Source: Diplolepis rosae | Lineage: Eukaryota; Arthropoda; Insecta; Hymenoptera; Diplolepididae | NCBI GenBank assembly: GCA_030998225.1 | Contig: JAPYXD010000755.1 | Coordinates: 4,389,501-4,453,500, forward strand | DNA: 64,000 bases | Direction of reading: 5' to 3' | In this document: one piece after another, positions 34,250 to 45,889 of the stretch | Position numbering within the stretch: the first letter of the stretch is position 1 | How the letters are laid out: each line of letters opens with the position of its first letter | Made by a program: the position numbers and the translations under genes | Notes under the pieces: generated by a model | Seen by the model: only the letters and a program-made list of their open reading frames with translations | Told to the model about the DNA's origin: nothing | Databases searched by the model: none

Positions 34250-34935
34250 TTTAAATCAGATGTAAAGTTTCTGATTAATACGGGCGTGGGTTCCGTACGT
34301 TTACAGAAAGAAATTAAACCAAAAACTATGTACCGTGTATAGTTCCGATAGCATCAATGGATAAAATCGACAAAAAAAGAAAGAGACTAATCAGATTAGA
34401 AGTAGTGGAACCTGTAGATATTATCACTGACTAGAGGGCCCGAATTGTATTTTTGGGGTCAAAGAAATAAAGTTCTTAGGACACGTTTTATACGGACACG
34501 GAATTAGGATTGACTCAGAACGAATCAAAACAAATGTTGAGTTCCTATAACCCACAATTAAAGCAGAACTTCAAAGATTTTTGGGGAACATTAATTTCAT
34601 GGCTAGAATTATGGAAAATAAATTTCCAGTCCTGAACCTCTGTGCAGTCCGTGAGAAGAGAACGTTTTATTTCTATGAGGGCCGGATCAAAAGCAAGAAT
34701 TGTAGTTAACGAAGTAAACTTTGACATCTCCCCGAATTCAGCGTATTTAGATTTTAAAAAAGTAAATAATCGTTAGTGCAGACTCGAGCTCGTTTGGAAT
34801 TGCAGGATGTTTGTTTCAAGAAGATGAGAATGGACTACGTGAAATCATAGAATATTGTTCCAAGACTTTAACTTCAACTGAATCCAAGTATGTCCAAACA
34901 GACCGAAAAGCTTTAGCTTTAGCAAACTGTTGGGT
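34250..34935 (+). pseudogene. Gypsy-type protease/RT/RNase H remnant
   Basis: A protease start, VKFLINTG, lies at about 34258 (the usual catalytic Asp of D-T-G reads Asn). The RT palm is deleted and the thumb follows from about 34455: FLGHVLYGHGIRIDSERIK and RFLGNINFMARI. The RNase H fragment is at about 34765-34930: SSSFGIAGCLFQEDENG and YCSKTLTSTESKYVQTDRKALA. Several stops are present. It ends abruptly where a mariner fragment begins. Confidence 0.8.
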
Positions 34936-35440
34936 TGTCCCAGGAGTGATTACCGATTTTACATATAGATAGATACACATTGATTAGATCTTAATGTGAC
35001 TGTGCGAAAGATTGATCAAATGATATTTGATATTTGGATTCCACATTTATTAAAAGATATTCATTTAATAAAACGCATTAACGCTTGTGATTTGCATTTC
35101 AAACGCAATGAATTCGATCCTTTTTTGAAACGAATTATCACTGGTGATAAAAAATGGATCATTTGCAATAACGTCATTCGAAAACGATCATGGTCCATGC
35201 GCGATGAACCACCACAAACAAAATAGAAAGCTGAATTGCATCAAAAAAATATTATGCTGTCTGTTTGACGAGATTGGAAAGGTGTGGTATTTTGGCGCTG
35301 CTTTCAAGGAACCAAACGATTAATTCGGATGTCTACTGGCGTCAGCTAAACAAAATAAACGCATCGGTCAAAGAAAAACGGCCAGAGTTGGTCAATCAGA
35401 AATGTACATGGAAAAAATTGGCCATCGTCATGTGATATGA
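34936..35440 (+). pseudogene. mariner transposase fragment
   Basis: The stretch 34996-35226 is open and carries VPHLL-like, DPFLKRIITGDKKWIICNN (first-aspartate motif with Glu to Lys) and RKRSWSMRDEPPQTK. It continues in other frames to about 35420 (DWKGVVFW). N-terminal and C-terminal parts are missing. Confidence 0.82.
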
Positions 35441-35444
35441 TATC

Positions 35445-35890
35445 AAAGCCGAACTAGATTATATTCTGGGGAAGTCTATTCCTTCATTTACAGCAATAAA
35501 GTATTGGGTGACAGAGTTTAAAGAAGGTTGTACAAGCTGCCAAGACAAACATCGCACTGGTAGACCTAATGAGGTGACCACGACAGAAATGGTAAAAAAA
35601 AACACAAAATAGTATCGGATAAGTTAAAGTTTTAATTGCTTCCTCACGCACTCTTTGCACCAGATTCAGCCCTCTTGGATTAATTCCTCTTTCTAAATTG
35701 AAAAAATGACATGGTGGCCAAAAATTTACCATTAATGAAAAAGTGGAGTCTGCCGTTGGTGGCTATTTCGATGAGCTTCGCGGTTCTCACTTTAAACAGG
35801 TTATCAAAGCTATTGAACATCGCTGGGAAAAGTATATCGAGCTCCGATGTACACCATGAAAAATCCAGTCCTTACTGGCGCAACCTAGAT
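35445..35890 (+). pseudogene. second mariner fragment: N-terminal piece joined to C-terminal piece
   Basis: The N-terminal piece at 35450-35610 reads KYWVTEFKEGCTSCQDKHRTGRPNE; a deletion then joins a degenerate third-aspartate motif (FAPDSALLD, about 35660) and a C-terminal segment at 35712-35860 (FTINEKVESAVGGYFDELRG, EHRWEKYIELR). The catalytic core is missing. It is of a different mariner family from its left neighbour. Confidence 0.75.
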
Positions 35891-36356
35891 TAAACTCGCT
35901 CAGACATATTTCTATAAGAGAAATATTATTCTTAAAATGAAAGACAAGTATTTGATTGAAGTTTATGGAGTTTCAATGTCATTGAGTCATAAGTGTCGTA
36001 GACCACTTCTGGGTGATTTTGAATACATCATTAGCTACTCCTGCAGAAAATATACGGCCGTATTTATGGTCCTTCCTTATACACGTTCGCAATACGCCCG
36101 TAAATACGATCATAAATACAGTTTCTTATACAAGTTCGTCAATACGACCGCAAATATATATTTGTTGCCGTATTTACGGACGTATATTTTCAGTTCGGAC
36201 CATTACCTACATTATAATGACCCTGGCTGAACAAGTCGCAAAATTTTAAAACTGGAACATGACGCAAAAACTTCTTTGTCAAACATTTGACATTTCTTCT
36301 GGATTGTCCTGCAAGACTTCTTCCAACAAATCATCTACTGAACTCTGAGGAAAAAT
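35891..36356. other. no gene seen
   Basis: Contains short imperfect repeats of 'aatacg.ccg.aaata' between 36050 and 36190. No coding signal. Confidence 0.4.
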
Positions 36357-36904
36357 CAGGTGTACAAATAAGTTTCCACCGTTTTTTATCAAAAATCGTG
36401 CGTATATTGTGAATGAACGGAACCTTATGTTTTATTCGAAGTGTTATCCATCGTATTGTTTTTCTTGCGTTTGGCACTAATCTTGATCCAATAGTGCTTC
36501 CAATTCCGCGTCTTCGTACACTTTCAGCCTTCCGCTACATTCTTTGTGTTTGATGTCAAATTCACCGTTCTTAAACTTTTGAAACCACTCACGACAACTT
36601 CTCTCACTTAAGGCAGCCTCACCATATGTTTCTAAAAGCAATCGATGCACCTCAGCTGCAAATTTCTTCAAATTAAAGAAGTGAATCGAAAGTTCCCGCA
36701 AATGACACATATTCAACTCCAAACTCGACATTTTCGCACAAGAAAAAATATATTATACTGATAAAAATTTACTAATATTTGAAGGTTATGTTTTTGATAG
36801 TTGTATAACCTTATTGCAGTTACGTTTTACATCTGTAAATTTCAAGCAAAACTTACTGGTGACGCCAACTTTTGTCAAACGGCGGAAACTTATTTGTACA
36901 CCTG
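36357..36904 (-). mobile_element. 548-bp mariner deletion derivative
   Basis: The inverted ends are CAGGTGTACAAATAAGTTTC at 36357 and its complement ending at 36904, about 25 bp. The minus-strand frame 36731-36477 encodes the first 84 residues of a mariner transposase: NTKK-like start, CREWFQKFKNGEFDIK and EDAELEALLDQD. After that the sequence jumps to the far end. Target duplication is not clear (aa versus ta). Confidence 0.85.
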
Positions 36905-36905
36905 A

Positions 36906-37063
36906 TATTATACTGATAAAAACTCACTAATATTTGAAGGTTGTGTTGTTGATAGATGTCCATCCTTTAGTACAGTGACGTTTTACATCTGTCAATTTCA
37001 ACCAAAACTTACTGGTGACGCTAACTTTTGTCAAACGGCGGAAAATTATTTTTACACGTGATA
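36906..37063 (-). repeat. tandem duplicate of the mariner right end
   Basis: This repeats 36751-36904 with a period of 155 bp, including the 'acttactggtgacgc.aacttttgtcaaac' block and a degraded terminus. So the element end is present twice in tandem, but only the first has a well-preserved terminus. Confidence 0.8.
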
Positions 37064-37139
37064 TTGATTCCGGAGACTGGTTTTTGGTATTAATATGGGA
37101 AAACTTCCATTCAAGGGACGCTTTCATGGAGTTTGATAC

Positions 37140-37575
37140 TGACGTCTAGCTGAGAATTTTCTCAGTTTCCCTATAATTCTGCAACATGAATTAACGTATT
37201 CTGGTATTTCTATTTTAAAAAAACTGTAATTCATCGATTATATTTTTCTTGCTCGAAATTAAAAATTTGTATGTCAAAATTTCTTTTTGGAATTTCTGCT
37301 AGTGAAGAAACATCTGTTATCCACAACTTTAGCAAATTATATTCATTCGAATCTTAATGCTTTTCTCCCTTCTCATATGTATTTTAACTGATTTGTCGAG
37401 CAATTTTATTACAAGTTTTGTAAAAATTTTAAGTTTTCTGAAAAATGATGCATCGCTTATAATGAATTTTCATGCCTTCTTCTTTTGTTTTCAAGACCTA
37501 TGAATAAGCGACGAAGTTAAACATATTGTTTCCTGTTAATCATTCTGATTATCTTATTTCAAACTCTTCGTTTTT
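37140..37575. other. no gene seen
   Basis: AT-rich sequence without coding motifs. Confidence 0.4.
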
Positions 37576-37579
37576 GAAA

Positions 37580-37830
37580 GCATCTGTCTAGCGACGCAGA
37601 TGCCCGTCTTGTCACTGATGCATCGGATTTCGGCATAAATCCTTTTCGGAACAGTTATTTAATGGCTACTGCAAAACGGCTAGAGTTCTTCTCACGGAAG
37701 TTTTCGTATGCGTAGCTCTCCTATGGCGCTTATGGCCGTAAATAGACCGCTGCGTTTGAGTCAATTCGGTACTCCAAGTATTTCTTGGAAGGACATAATT
37801 TCTAAGTAGATGGAGGAAAATGGAGAGTCA
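37580..37830 (+). pseudogene. Gypsy-type RNase H fragment
   Basis: One frame reads ARLVTDASDFGIN, then RLEFFSRKFSYA and AAFESIRYSKYFLEGHNF. These are the first RNase H aspartate motif (TDAS), the FFSRK strand and the AxxAIRxFxxxLEG helix of Gypsy pol. Two stops occur. Nothing else of the element is recognisable around it. Confidence 0.75.
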
Positions 37831-38112
37831 GCCTGGATATCTAGAGGGTCAAGCCGACCAACTATGATGGTTCATTGTAGGACAGCCTTATGGATAATCA
37901 ACCTGATCAGCCGTAGAGGGTTAGAAAAAGATAATCGATTTGATCATCCAAGAGGATGACACTATAAATTAGTAATTTTATACCAAATATTAGTAGAAAC
38001 TTTTACTTGAACAGTTGATAAATGACTTCAGAATATTCAATTCGTAACATTACTAACTTCTTACTAATTCAGATTTAAATAATGCGTCATATACTTTTTT
38101 TACTATTTGACG

Positions 38113-39400
38113 AACACGTGGATCAATAAGTCGCGGGACTGACACATAGTTGGCGTTGCCAACAAAAGTTCTGTATGATTTTTCATGAGTACTAACCTTC
38201 AAAAGATACCTGTCAAAAATTTCATGACATTCTGATGTTTGGTCCACGAGTTACAGTGATTTAAGTATTCTCAAAACAATGGATTTGAAACAATTTCGTG
38301 TGTTGATTTACCATTGCTTTTTGATGAAAAAAAAACACAGTGCAAGATCAGCAATGGCTTGAAAAGTGCTACGGGGACTCTGCTCCATCAAAAACAACCA
38401 TTTGTCGGTGGTATGCTGAGTTTAAACCTGGTCGTACAGACACTGAAGATGCTGAACGCTCCGGCCGGCCAAATGAGGTAGTTACACCGGAAACCATAAA
38501 AAAAGTCCACCAAATCGTTTTCGAAAACCGTTAATTAAAATTGCGTGAGATAGCTGACTCCTTAAAGATATCATACGGCAGTGTGTACGCTATTTTGCAT
38601 GAACATTTGTCTATGAGGAAGCTGTTGTCAAATTGGATGCCGCGTTTGCTCACGGTGAATCAAAAACGACAACGTGTCGTTGATTCCGAGCGCTATTTTG
38701 AGTTGTTTCGCCGAAATAAACCGAATTTTTTGCGTCGGTATATGACAATGGACGAAACCTGGATCCATCACTACACTCCGGAGTCGAAGCGGTCGCCAGC
38801 CGAGTGGACTGCAGTCGGTGAGAAGCGTCCAAAGCGGCCAAAAACGCAAATGTGGGCCGGTAAGGTTATGGCCGCAGCATTTTGAGCATGAGCTCAACCG
38901 GAGCATTTTATGCAATAAATCCATGAGCATTTTATGCTCATGGAGTTTTGTTCATCGACTACCTTGAAAAAGGTAAGACGTTCAATAGCGAACGTTACAT
39001 TGGCCAATTGAAGCGTTTGAAGAACGAAATTGGTGAGAAATGGCTCCAAATGAAGAAGAAAAAAGTGCTACCATGGAGAAATTGAATGAATTGAGCTTCG
39101 AATTGCTTCCGCACCCACCATATTCACCGGATCTGGCCCCCAGCGACTACTAGCCGCTTGCAGACCTCAAAAAAATGCTCCAAGAAAAGAGATTCTACTC
39201 CAACGAGGAAGTCTTCACCGAAACGAACGCTTATTTCGAGGCCAAAGATAAATCGTTCTATAAGAAAGGTATTGAAATGTTAGAGAAGCGCTGGACTGAT
39301 TTTGTTGCTTTTGAAGGAGACTATGTTGGTGAATAAAGTCGAGTTTTGCCAAAAAATGTGTTTTTCCTAGTTAGTCCCGGGACATATTGATCCACGTGTT
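38113..39400 (+). mobile_element. near full-length mariner, 1288 bp
   Basis: Ends AACACGTGGATCAATA at 38113 and its complement at 39400, matching over about 30 bp. The length is that of a complete mariner. Target TA is not preserved on the left. The transposase has several lesions. Confidence 0.9.
38281..39336 (+). pseudogene. mariner transposase, near full length
   Basis: The reading starts MDLKQFRVLIYHCFLMKK at 38280, shifts frame at the A-run near 38335, then 38340-38534 (WYAEFKPGRTDTEDAERSGR) and 38541-38885 (LKISYGSVYAILHEHL, RYMTMDETWIHHYTPESK: first Asp) are open. A ~45-bp irregular duplication around 'gagcattttatgc' at 38885-38940 breaks the frame. The second-aspartate motif is deleted near 39060. 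The third, HPPYSPDLAPSDY, is at about 39110-39150 with a TAG immediately after, and the C-terminus ends GDYVGE at about 39335. It is inactive. Confidence 0.93.
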
Positions 39401-39837
39401 ATTATGAAAATTTAAAGAGCACCTTTTATACATATATTTAAAGAAACATTAAATGGATATGGGAAATTCTTTTGCAAATCGTACACCTATTTTGAGTTCA
39501 GAATTCAGATTTGCACACAAATTTTTTTATAGCCTTTATTTAATAAATTAACCAACGCGTATATCAGGATTTTCAAGGAAAAAATTTTTTTTGGAGAGAT
39601 ATATTAATTTAAACTTTTGATAAAACTGGATAAAATGCTAAATTCACTTGTACTTCAAATTCATTATCTCCGGTTGAAATAATCAAATCGATTTCACCTT
39701 TGTTTCATTTTCTAGCTTATTACGTTAGGTTTCCAGATAAATATTTTTATAATTTTCATTTTGTTGATTAAGTACAGATATAAGCAGTTTAATTGTTTAA
39801 ACAATTTTTGCATGTTTGTCCCCTTAGTAGAAAAAAA

Positions 39838-39990
39838 CGGAGTTACACCAGTGCCCCGTGGGGACACAGCCCTGCGACCGGAATTCGGGGGAACCCGGCC
39901 CGGCATGCCCTGCGATCACGCGCTGTCGCCGGTTTCCTGCGCCCGAGTAGTCAGTGGAATCGAGCCCAGAGTGTCGCTAGCACAGTGCGT
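39838..39990. other. GC-rich island of unknown origin
   Basis: About 150 bp with high G+C between AT-rich flanks. Both strands have short open frames. The composition suggests origin from an LTR or other element, but no match was recognised. Confidence 0.3.
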
Positions 39991-40084
39991 CCACTACCAT
40001 GTATTTTAGGAGGGTACTTAAAAAAGGGAAAATGAGCATCAGCGCCACCAAGTTTTGATAGCAAGAACTATTATATTATTATAG

Positions 40085-40104
40085 TATATATATATATATA
40101 TATA

Positions 40105-40136
<32 letters not shown>

Positions 40137-40137
40137 T
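40085..40137 (+). repeat. compound (TA)n(TTA)n microsatellite
   Basis: A TA run followed by ATT triplets; it ends at the start of the small inverted-repeat element at 40141. Confidence 0.9.
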
Positions 40138-40140
40138 AAG

Positions 40141-40313
40141 AAGGTGGGCATTGAATGACATTGAAATGTCAAAATCTGAAAAAAAAACAGAATCGATAAT
40201 GAAAATTTTGAATGCCTTTTAATGCCTAGGAAATAAAATGCATTCAAAAGTTCCTTTCTCGATTCCATTTCTTTCCAGATTTTGACATTTCAATGCCATT
40301 TAATGTCCACCTT
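40141..40313. mobile_element. 173-bp MITE-like hairpin
   Basis: Arms of about 38 bp or more: AAGGTGGGCATTGAATGACA at left, with its near-complement at right ending in CCACCTT. Similarity extends weakly inward (aatcgat/aatcgag). No target duplication is clear because the left flank is microsatellite DNA. Confidence 0.65.
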
Positions 40314-40719
40314 GTTACTAGGTATATTCTGAAGAGCTGACATTTTTTAAACATGAATGAATGATTTATACCATCTGATTTTATCAAAAGAATATCAAAC
40401 TATGGTTGCTATGGTTACAACAGGATAAAAAGAACATTGGTAGCGACAGTAGCGCCACCACTTGTTGATAGCAAACACTACAATTCGTTCCCCTTTTCTC
40501 CTATATGAGTGGACCCACTGTGGTCGCTAGGAATCGACTGCGGTGTTTTTGGCCGTGAGCCCCGAGTGTCGTTCTTCCGTTTGACTTTGTTTTGCGGTGT
40601 TGTGCCAAAGAATTGTAAGTTTTAATAAAGCTTGTTATCACGATTGCGCTTTTGATTGTGTGCACCTTCTCGGCGTCCCCTCCTTCCCTCTCCTCAGTTT
40701 TCGATCCTGGTCACAAACT

Positions 40720-40730
40720 TGGCGCCCAAC
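40720..40730 (+). other. primer binding site of the Gypsy element
   Basis: TGGCGCCCAAC, 11 bp, of the type complementary to the 3' end of a host tRNA, where reverse transcription starts. The upstream LTR probably ends just before it, but its start is undefined. Confidence 0.55.
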
Positions 40731-41669
40731 CAAAATAACCCACAAAGTCCTTCAGCAGAGAAATCACGTATTACAGTGAAAGTTGCCAAGTGAAAAAATT
40801 CAGTGAGTAAATGATGAGTGAACAAAAAATAAATAAAGGAATAGCAGACACCATGAGTGAGTAAGATAGAAATATATTAATGAAATTAAGGTCAGGAAAA
40901 AAAATAAAATAAAAATGGCCAATAAAAATGAAATAAGCGAAAATGAAAAAAACAAAAGAAATAGAGTTGGAAAATAAATTGTCGAAGAATAAATTAAGGC
41001 GTGAAGAGAGCGAAAATAGAGAAATAGCGGGAAATAATATAAGAAAGGTAGAATTAGTAGAAATAAGAAAAAGAGAGGTAGAAGTAGGGAAAGGTAGAAG
41101 AATAGAATTAGAGGTTATAGAGTGACAGCATGCCAACAAAACGGGTACAATACCTAAAGTCACAATACGTAGCATAGAGACAATTTTAAGACCACATGAC
41201 AAAGACGAACAAAGCAAGGACACACTACAGAAACACAACGTAAACACAGAAATAATGAATAGTACCCACAAAGGCAGGCTCTCTCCTAATACGGAAAATA
41301 CGGTAGGTTATTGGCGGATATTAGAAGAAGAAACCGTAGATTTAGATAGAATTAAATTGCGGGCAACAAAATTGAATTACTTAAGAAGGGAACGTAAAGT
41401 AAGAGAAAGGGAAATGGAAAAATTAGAAAAAGAAAGGTTATAAATCGAAAGAATAATTGAAGAAAAGTTAGAAAGGGACAAATTAGAGCGAGACATACAC
41501 GAAATAAATCGAAGGAAAGAAGAAGATAGAACATTCGAAATAGACTAGTTTATAGAAACGAATAATGAATTTTGGAATGAAGCAGAAATACTAATTGAAA
41601 ACGAAGAACAAAAAAACGATAAGTAAAAAATCCAAGAATTAACCCTAGAAATAGTCATTAAAAGAGAAA

Positions 41670-42890
41670 ATGGAACAAATCTTAAAAAGTACACAAAATA
41701 AAATTATAGAGATGCACAACGCACAGAAAATAGTTAGCCCTACAGTAGAAAGCCAAATAAAAGTAAATAGAAATAGAATAACAAAAACGGACAAAATTTC
41801 AGAAAACGTAAATACAGAGGAAAACGAACAAGACCGAAATAAGTTTAAGTTACCAACACCGGTTCCCCGAAAATTAATAAGGAATGAGATATTAACCATT
41901 CCAGAGAATAAACGAAACGAGGCGCAAGTCGAACTATACGATGACCAAAGTAGAGAGAATAACAATCTAAGCGATGAAAACATACAGGACAACGAATTAC
42001 AAGCAATGCGGGCATCGCTCTTCCCAATCGGAATGGTCCAAACACCTTTCCAAATCATGTTAAATTGGCCAGTTAAATTTGGAAACAATACAGATGACAT
42101 CCCAACAATTTTCTTAAGTAACTTATTAAGGTTTAAAAGGGGATACAAAATCAACGAACGGGATACTTCGGAAAATTTAGACGCCATGTTAATAGGAGGG
42201 GCTCAAAGTTGGTACCAAGTAAATAAAAGAAATTGGCATAACCTGGAAAATTTCATACAAGAATTCAAACAAGTCTATTTAAATGAAAACTACCTAGAAA
42301 TAATTCACAACAAAATAAAATGTTGCAATCAAAAGAAAAACTAAGAATTTCACAGTTTCATTATAGAAATGAGACAGTTATTCGAGAAATTAGAACCACT
42401 TCCCAGCTTACTATGGCAATTAAAGAAAGTTTAAGAGAATCTAAGACTCGAATATAAAACTTACATTACAAGAAACTCATTCAAAACCTTTACGGAATTA
42501 GAAATAGTAGGCAGAGAGTGGGAAGCTGAAATGGAAAAATCAAGAATAAAAGGACAACAAATAAAAATAATAGAAAATAACGGGAACGACAGATTTTATA
42601 CAAAAGAAAGAAAGGAACAAGATAAAAACCAAGAACAACAGCATAGTCAAGACTATGAAAATAATTATGGAAGACAGAATAATTTAAGGAGTGAATTGCA
42701 AAACACACAGTATAGACCACAATTCCAATCAAAGTACGCTAACAAGGGCACAAGATATTTTTATAACAACCAAAAAAGTCAAAACACATACCCACGAATT
42801 CAAGATAATGAATTCCTAAACAGAACAAAGTTTAACTACAGCCGTAGTTTCAGATACACAAATCCAAACAAATGGTTCGGATGAAAAGAA
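41670..42890 (+). pseudogene. Gypsy Gag
   Basis: The first 224 residues are open from 41670. A Glu/Asn/Lys-rich matrix-like start is followed by capsid-like sequence: MLNWPVKFGNN, LSNLLRFKRGYKIN, GGAQSWYQVNKRNWHNLENF and EFKQVYLNENY, which fits the Gypsy capsid pattern WY....w..w..f...F...y. A frameshift near 42340 follows, and 42531-42884 is an Asn/Gln/Arg-rich nucleocapsid-like segment. A CYNCGGKGY knuckle start is at about 43092, broken by a TGA. Confidence 0.7.
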
Positions 42891-43199
42891 AACCAGACAT
42901 CTGAAGACAGTAACAGACAACAAATAGAAAGCATCCCAAAATGGCCAGAACTAAAATATAACGCGGAAGACGATAACTTAAAAAAAAGGAATAATAGAAA
43001 ATTTGAACCGAATCCAAATGCGCCAGAGTACACCATGTCAAGGAAACAAAATAAAGAGAACGAAAATAGTACAGCACAACAACCAATAAAATGTTATAAT
43101 TGCGGAGGCAAAGGATATATGTGACGCGACTATTGGTACAGTCAGGGAAACGCAAACGAAGGCTGCTAGGTGCGAGTAGTAGCCAACGTAAATACCAAA

Positions 43200-43873
43200 C
43201 CATATCGCCCGAATATATCGAAGCGGACAGCGACGCCGCAAACGAAACTAGATATCACATAACAATTAAGTGGAAATAGACAAAGTATAAAATGTTAGTA
43301 AACACAGGGGCAACCCACTCCTATATTAGCAAACAATTTTTTAAACAAATAAAGGAATTAGATTATGAAGTTAAGAAACCAAATAATGACAGGTTAATAG
43401 TAGCAAACGGCCAGCAATTACAAATATTAGGATAAGTATTGATTCCTATCGAAGTGGGTCATGTTAACAAACATTTGCTATTCAGACTGGTACCAGAACT
43501 AAGATCTATAGGAATCCTAGGGACAGACATGATAGAAAGGCTAGGATTAAAATTAGACTTCGAAAAGAAAATTTGGTGGCTACCAGAAAAACCACAAATT
43601 AGATATAAAATAGAAGCAAACCCAAAGGAAAACAGAGTGATATGGAACGAGGATGGAAAGGAAAGAGAACCAAGAAAGGAGAGTGTAGAAGAAAGAACGA
43701 GAGTAAGAAATAAAATAAAGTTGCGAAATCAAGAAGTAAGACCAGCAAACAACCTACAATGGGGAGAAATACCCACTAGTACCCCAACCAACCATACCCT
43801 ACCTGAAGTCGACCAGATAATGAACACAAGATGGTCCGAAATACCAGGGACCCGAAAAGGAAAAACAGAATAA
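43200..43873 (+). pseudogene. Gypsy aspartic protease and linker
   Basis: The frame at about 43290 reads KMLVNTGATHSYISKQFF, in which the catalytic D-T-G appears as N-T-G, so the protease is dead or damaged. After a TAA at 43434 the same region continues in the open frame 43439-43873: IPIEVGHVN, GILGTDMIERLGLKLDF (the second protease signature, hydrophobic-GxD). The rest is a charged linker toward the deleted RT. Confidence 0.75.
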
Positions 43874-44082
43874 ATTAAAACTGAAAAAAGAAGGAAACGA
43901 AGGAAGCAAGAATGAAAAAGTATCGAGAGAAAGAAAAGAAACAGAAAACGAAAAATTCGAGGGAATAATAGAACTAAACGAAAATCAAGGACAGCAATTA
44001 AGAAAATTAATCGAAAATCATACCCAAATTCTCAGAAATAATGGAACCCCTACACACGTTACTGAAAAAATGAGTAGAATGG

Positions 44083-45885
44083 AAATGGAACGCAGAACAA
44101 GAACAGGCATTGTAGAAAATTAAAAAATTACTAACAACAGGACCAATACTGGCATGTCCCAATTTTCACCATCCATTTCAACTCGAAACTGACGCAAGTG
44201 ACACGGGACTAGGAGCCGCGTTAACTCAAAACATAGAGAACAAAAACCACGTGATAGTATACGCAAGTAGAAGCCTCAACGAAGCAGAGAGAAAATATTC
44301 AACTTAAGAAAAAGAGTGCCTAGCAGTAGTATGGGCAATACGTAAATTCAGGCCGTACTTAGAAGGATATACCTTTAAAGTTATAACAGACCATATTGCC
44401 TTGAAATGGTTACATAATTTGAAAAACCCAACGGGACGATTGGCAAGATGGGCACTGGAGCTACTAGAATACGACTACGAGATCATACACAGGAAAGGCT
44501 CCTTAAATCACGCACCAGACGCATTATCAAGAACAGGTGAAAAGTTAGACTCTGTAGCAAGTGCGTTATCAATGGTAAAAGAAACAAAAAAGAACAAAAC
44601 AAGCGAATTTAAGGATGAATGGTATGATCGCAAACTAATACAAGTAAAGGAAAAACCAACGGAAAACCCAAACTGGCGAATAAGAGATAACCAACTATAT
44701 TTTTTCAGACCAGACCCGTTGAAATCAAGTCTAGACCTAGATAGCAATCTCTGGAAGTTAACAATACCAAAGGAATTAAGAGAGCAAGTATTAAGAGGAA
44801 ACCACGATAGTAAACAGGCAGGACACTTGGACATGGAAAAAACATACGCAAGAATCGCAGAAAAATATTTTTGTCCAGAAATGTACTCCGAAACCTTAAA
44901 ATACGTAAAAGAATGCGATACATGCCGGAGAACAAAACCAAAGGTGAACAACCAAGTAGGACTACTGGGAAAAAGAATAATCGAAAAACCATCGGCAGTA
45001 GTAGCAGCAGATATAATAGGCCCACTACCGAGGTCAAAGGCAAAAAACCAATATATACTGGTTTGCGTAGACATGTTCACCAAATGGGTGGGAATAATTC
45101 CAGTAAAAAACAAAGTAGCGGCAACGATAGAAAAGGAATTCCACAAAAAAGTCATATCGAAATGGGGAACACCAAGAATATTGTTTACAGACAACGGCAA
45201 AGAATTCGTAAACAGAATCATCGTAAAATTAACGCAAAACTTCGGAATACGACATTCGAAAACGCCACGATACCACCCACAATCAAACCCAACAGAAAGA
45301 TGTAACAGATCAATAAAAACAGCGATCAAAGCATACCTTGAAAAAGACCATAGAGAATAAGATGAAAATTTGGACGACCTACAATTCGCGCTAAATACAA
45401 GTAAACATGCGTCAACAGGTTTCACACCAGCATTCTTAAACTTCGGAAGGGGATTAGAACCAATACAGACATTAAACAAAGATTTAATAAACGTAGAGGA
45501 AATAGAATCACAGGAAATAGGTAAATGGGTAGAAAGACTAAATAGATTAAAAATAATAAAAGACGAAGTACAAAAAAATTTAGAAGTAGCTAACGAAAGA
45601 CAAGCAAAATACTATAACTTAAGGCGTAGACCAAATAGTTATGAAATCGGGGAACAAATACTAAGAAGCGAAAAGATGTTATCAAATAAAGCAGATAATA
45701 TAGTGAAAAAATTAAATAAGAACTTTGAAGGTCCATTTTTCATCAAAACAAAAATCTCACCAACAATTTACGAAATAAAAAACAAAAAAGGTAAGTCACT
45801 TGGCAATGGGAACGTAAAAGACAATAAAAAATATATAGAAAAAACTAAACAGACAAATAGAAACACACATAGAATAGTAAGATGA
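44083..45885 (+). pseudogene. Gypsy RNase H and integrase
   Basis: RNase H begins at about 44085 with KWNAEQEQAL, FQLETDASDTGLGAAL and ERKYST (stop) EKECLAVVWAIRKF, then DHIALKWL. The frame 44401-45358 is open: the linker DYEIIHRKGSLNHAPDALSR, the zinc-binding H2C2 module (ECDTCRRTKPK) and the integrase core with all three acidic residues (VVAADIIGPL, ILFTDNGKEF, QSNPTERCNRSIK). A single TAA at 45358 interrupts it; the same product continues 45370-45885 with FALNTSKHASTGFTPAFLNFG and the GPFFI...YEI C-terminal domain. Integrase inserts the cDNA into the genome. Apart from that stop the domain is intact. Confidence 0.9.
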
Positions 45886-45889
45886 CAAA

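Larger units (their letters stand above)
40720..45885 (+). mobile_element. A-rich Gypsy-type LTR retrotransposon lacking its RT
   Basis: A primer binding site TGGCGCCCAAC at 40720 follows a probable 5' LTR. Then come gag (41670-42884), a zinc knuckle (about 43095), protease (about 43290-43640), RNase H (about 44083-44530) and integrase (44530-45885). The RT is deleted between 43980 and 44080. The plus strand is strikingly A-rich throughout. No 3' LTR copy is recognisable after 45890. Confidence 0.8.

Noticed and set aside
38053..38247. 64-residue minus-strand frame at the mariner left end
   Set aside because: Covers the inverted repeat and leader of the mariner; no motif.
39761..40035. Small proteins in the GC-rich island
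   Set aside because: Overlapping frames open on both strands, due to GC-rich composition; no homology recognised.
44508..45479. 324-codon minus-strand open frame
   Set aside because: It lies exactly opposite the Gypsy integrase, has no recognisable motif and is explained by A-rich sense codons.
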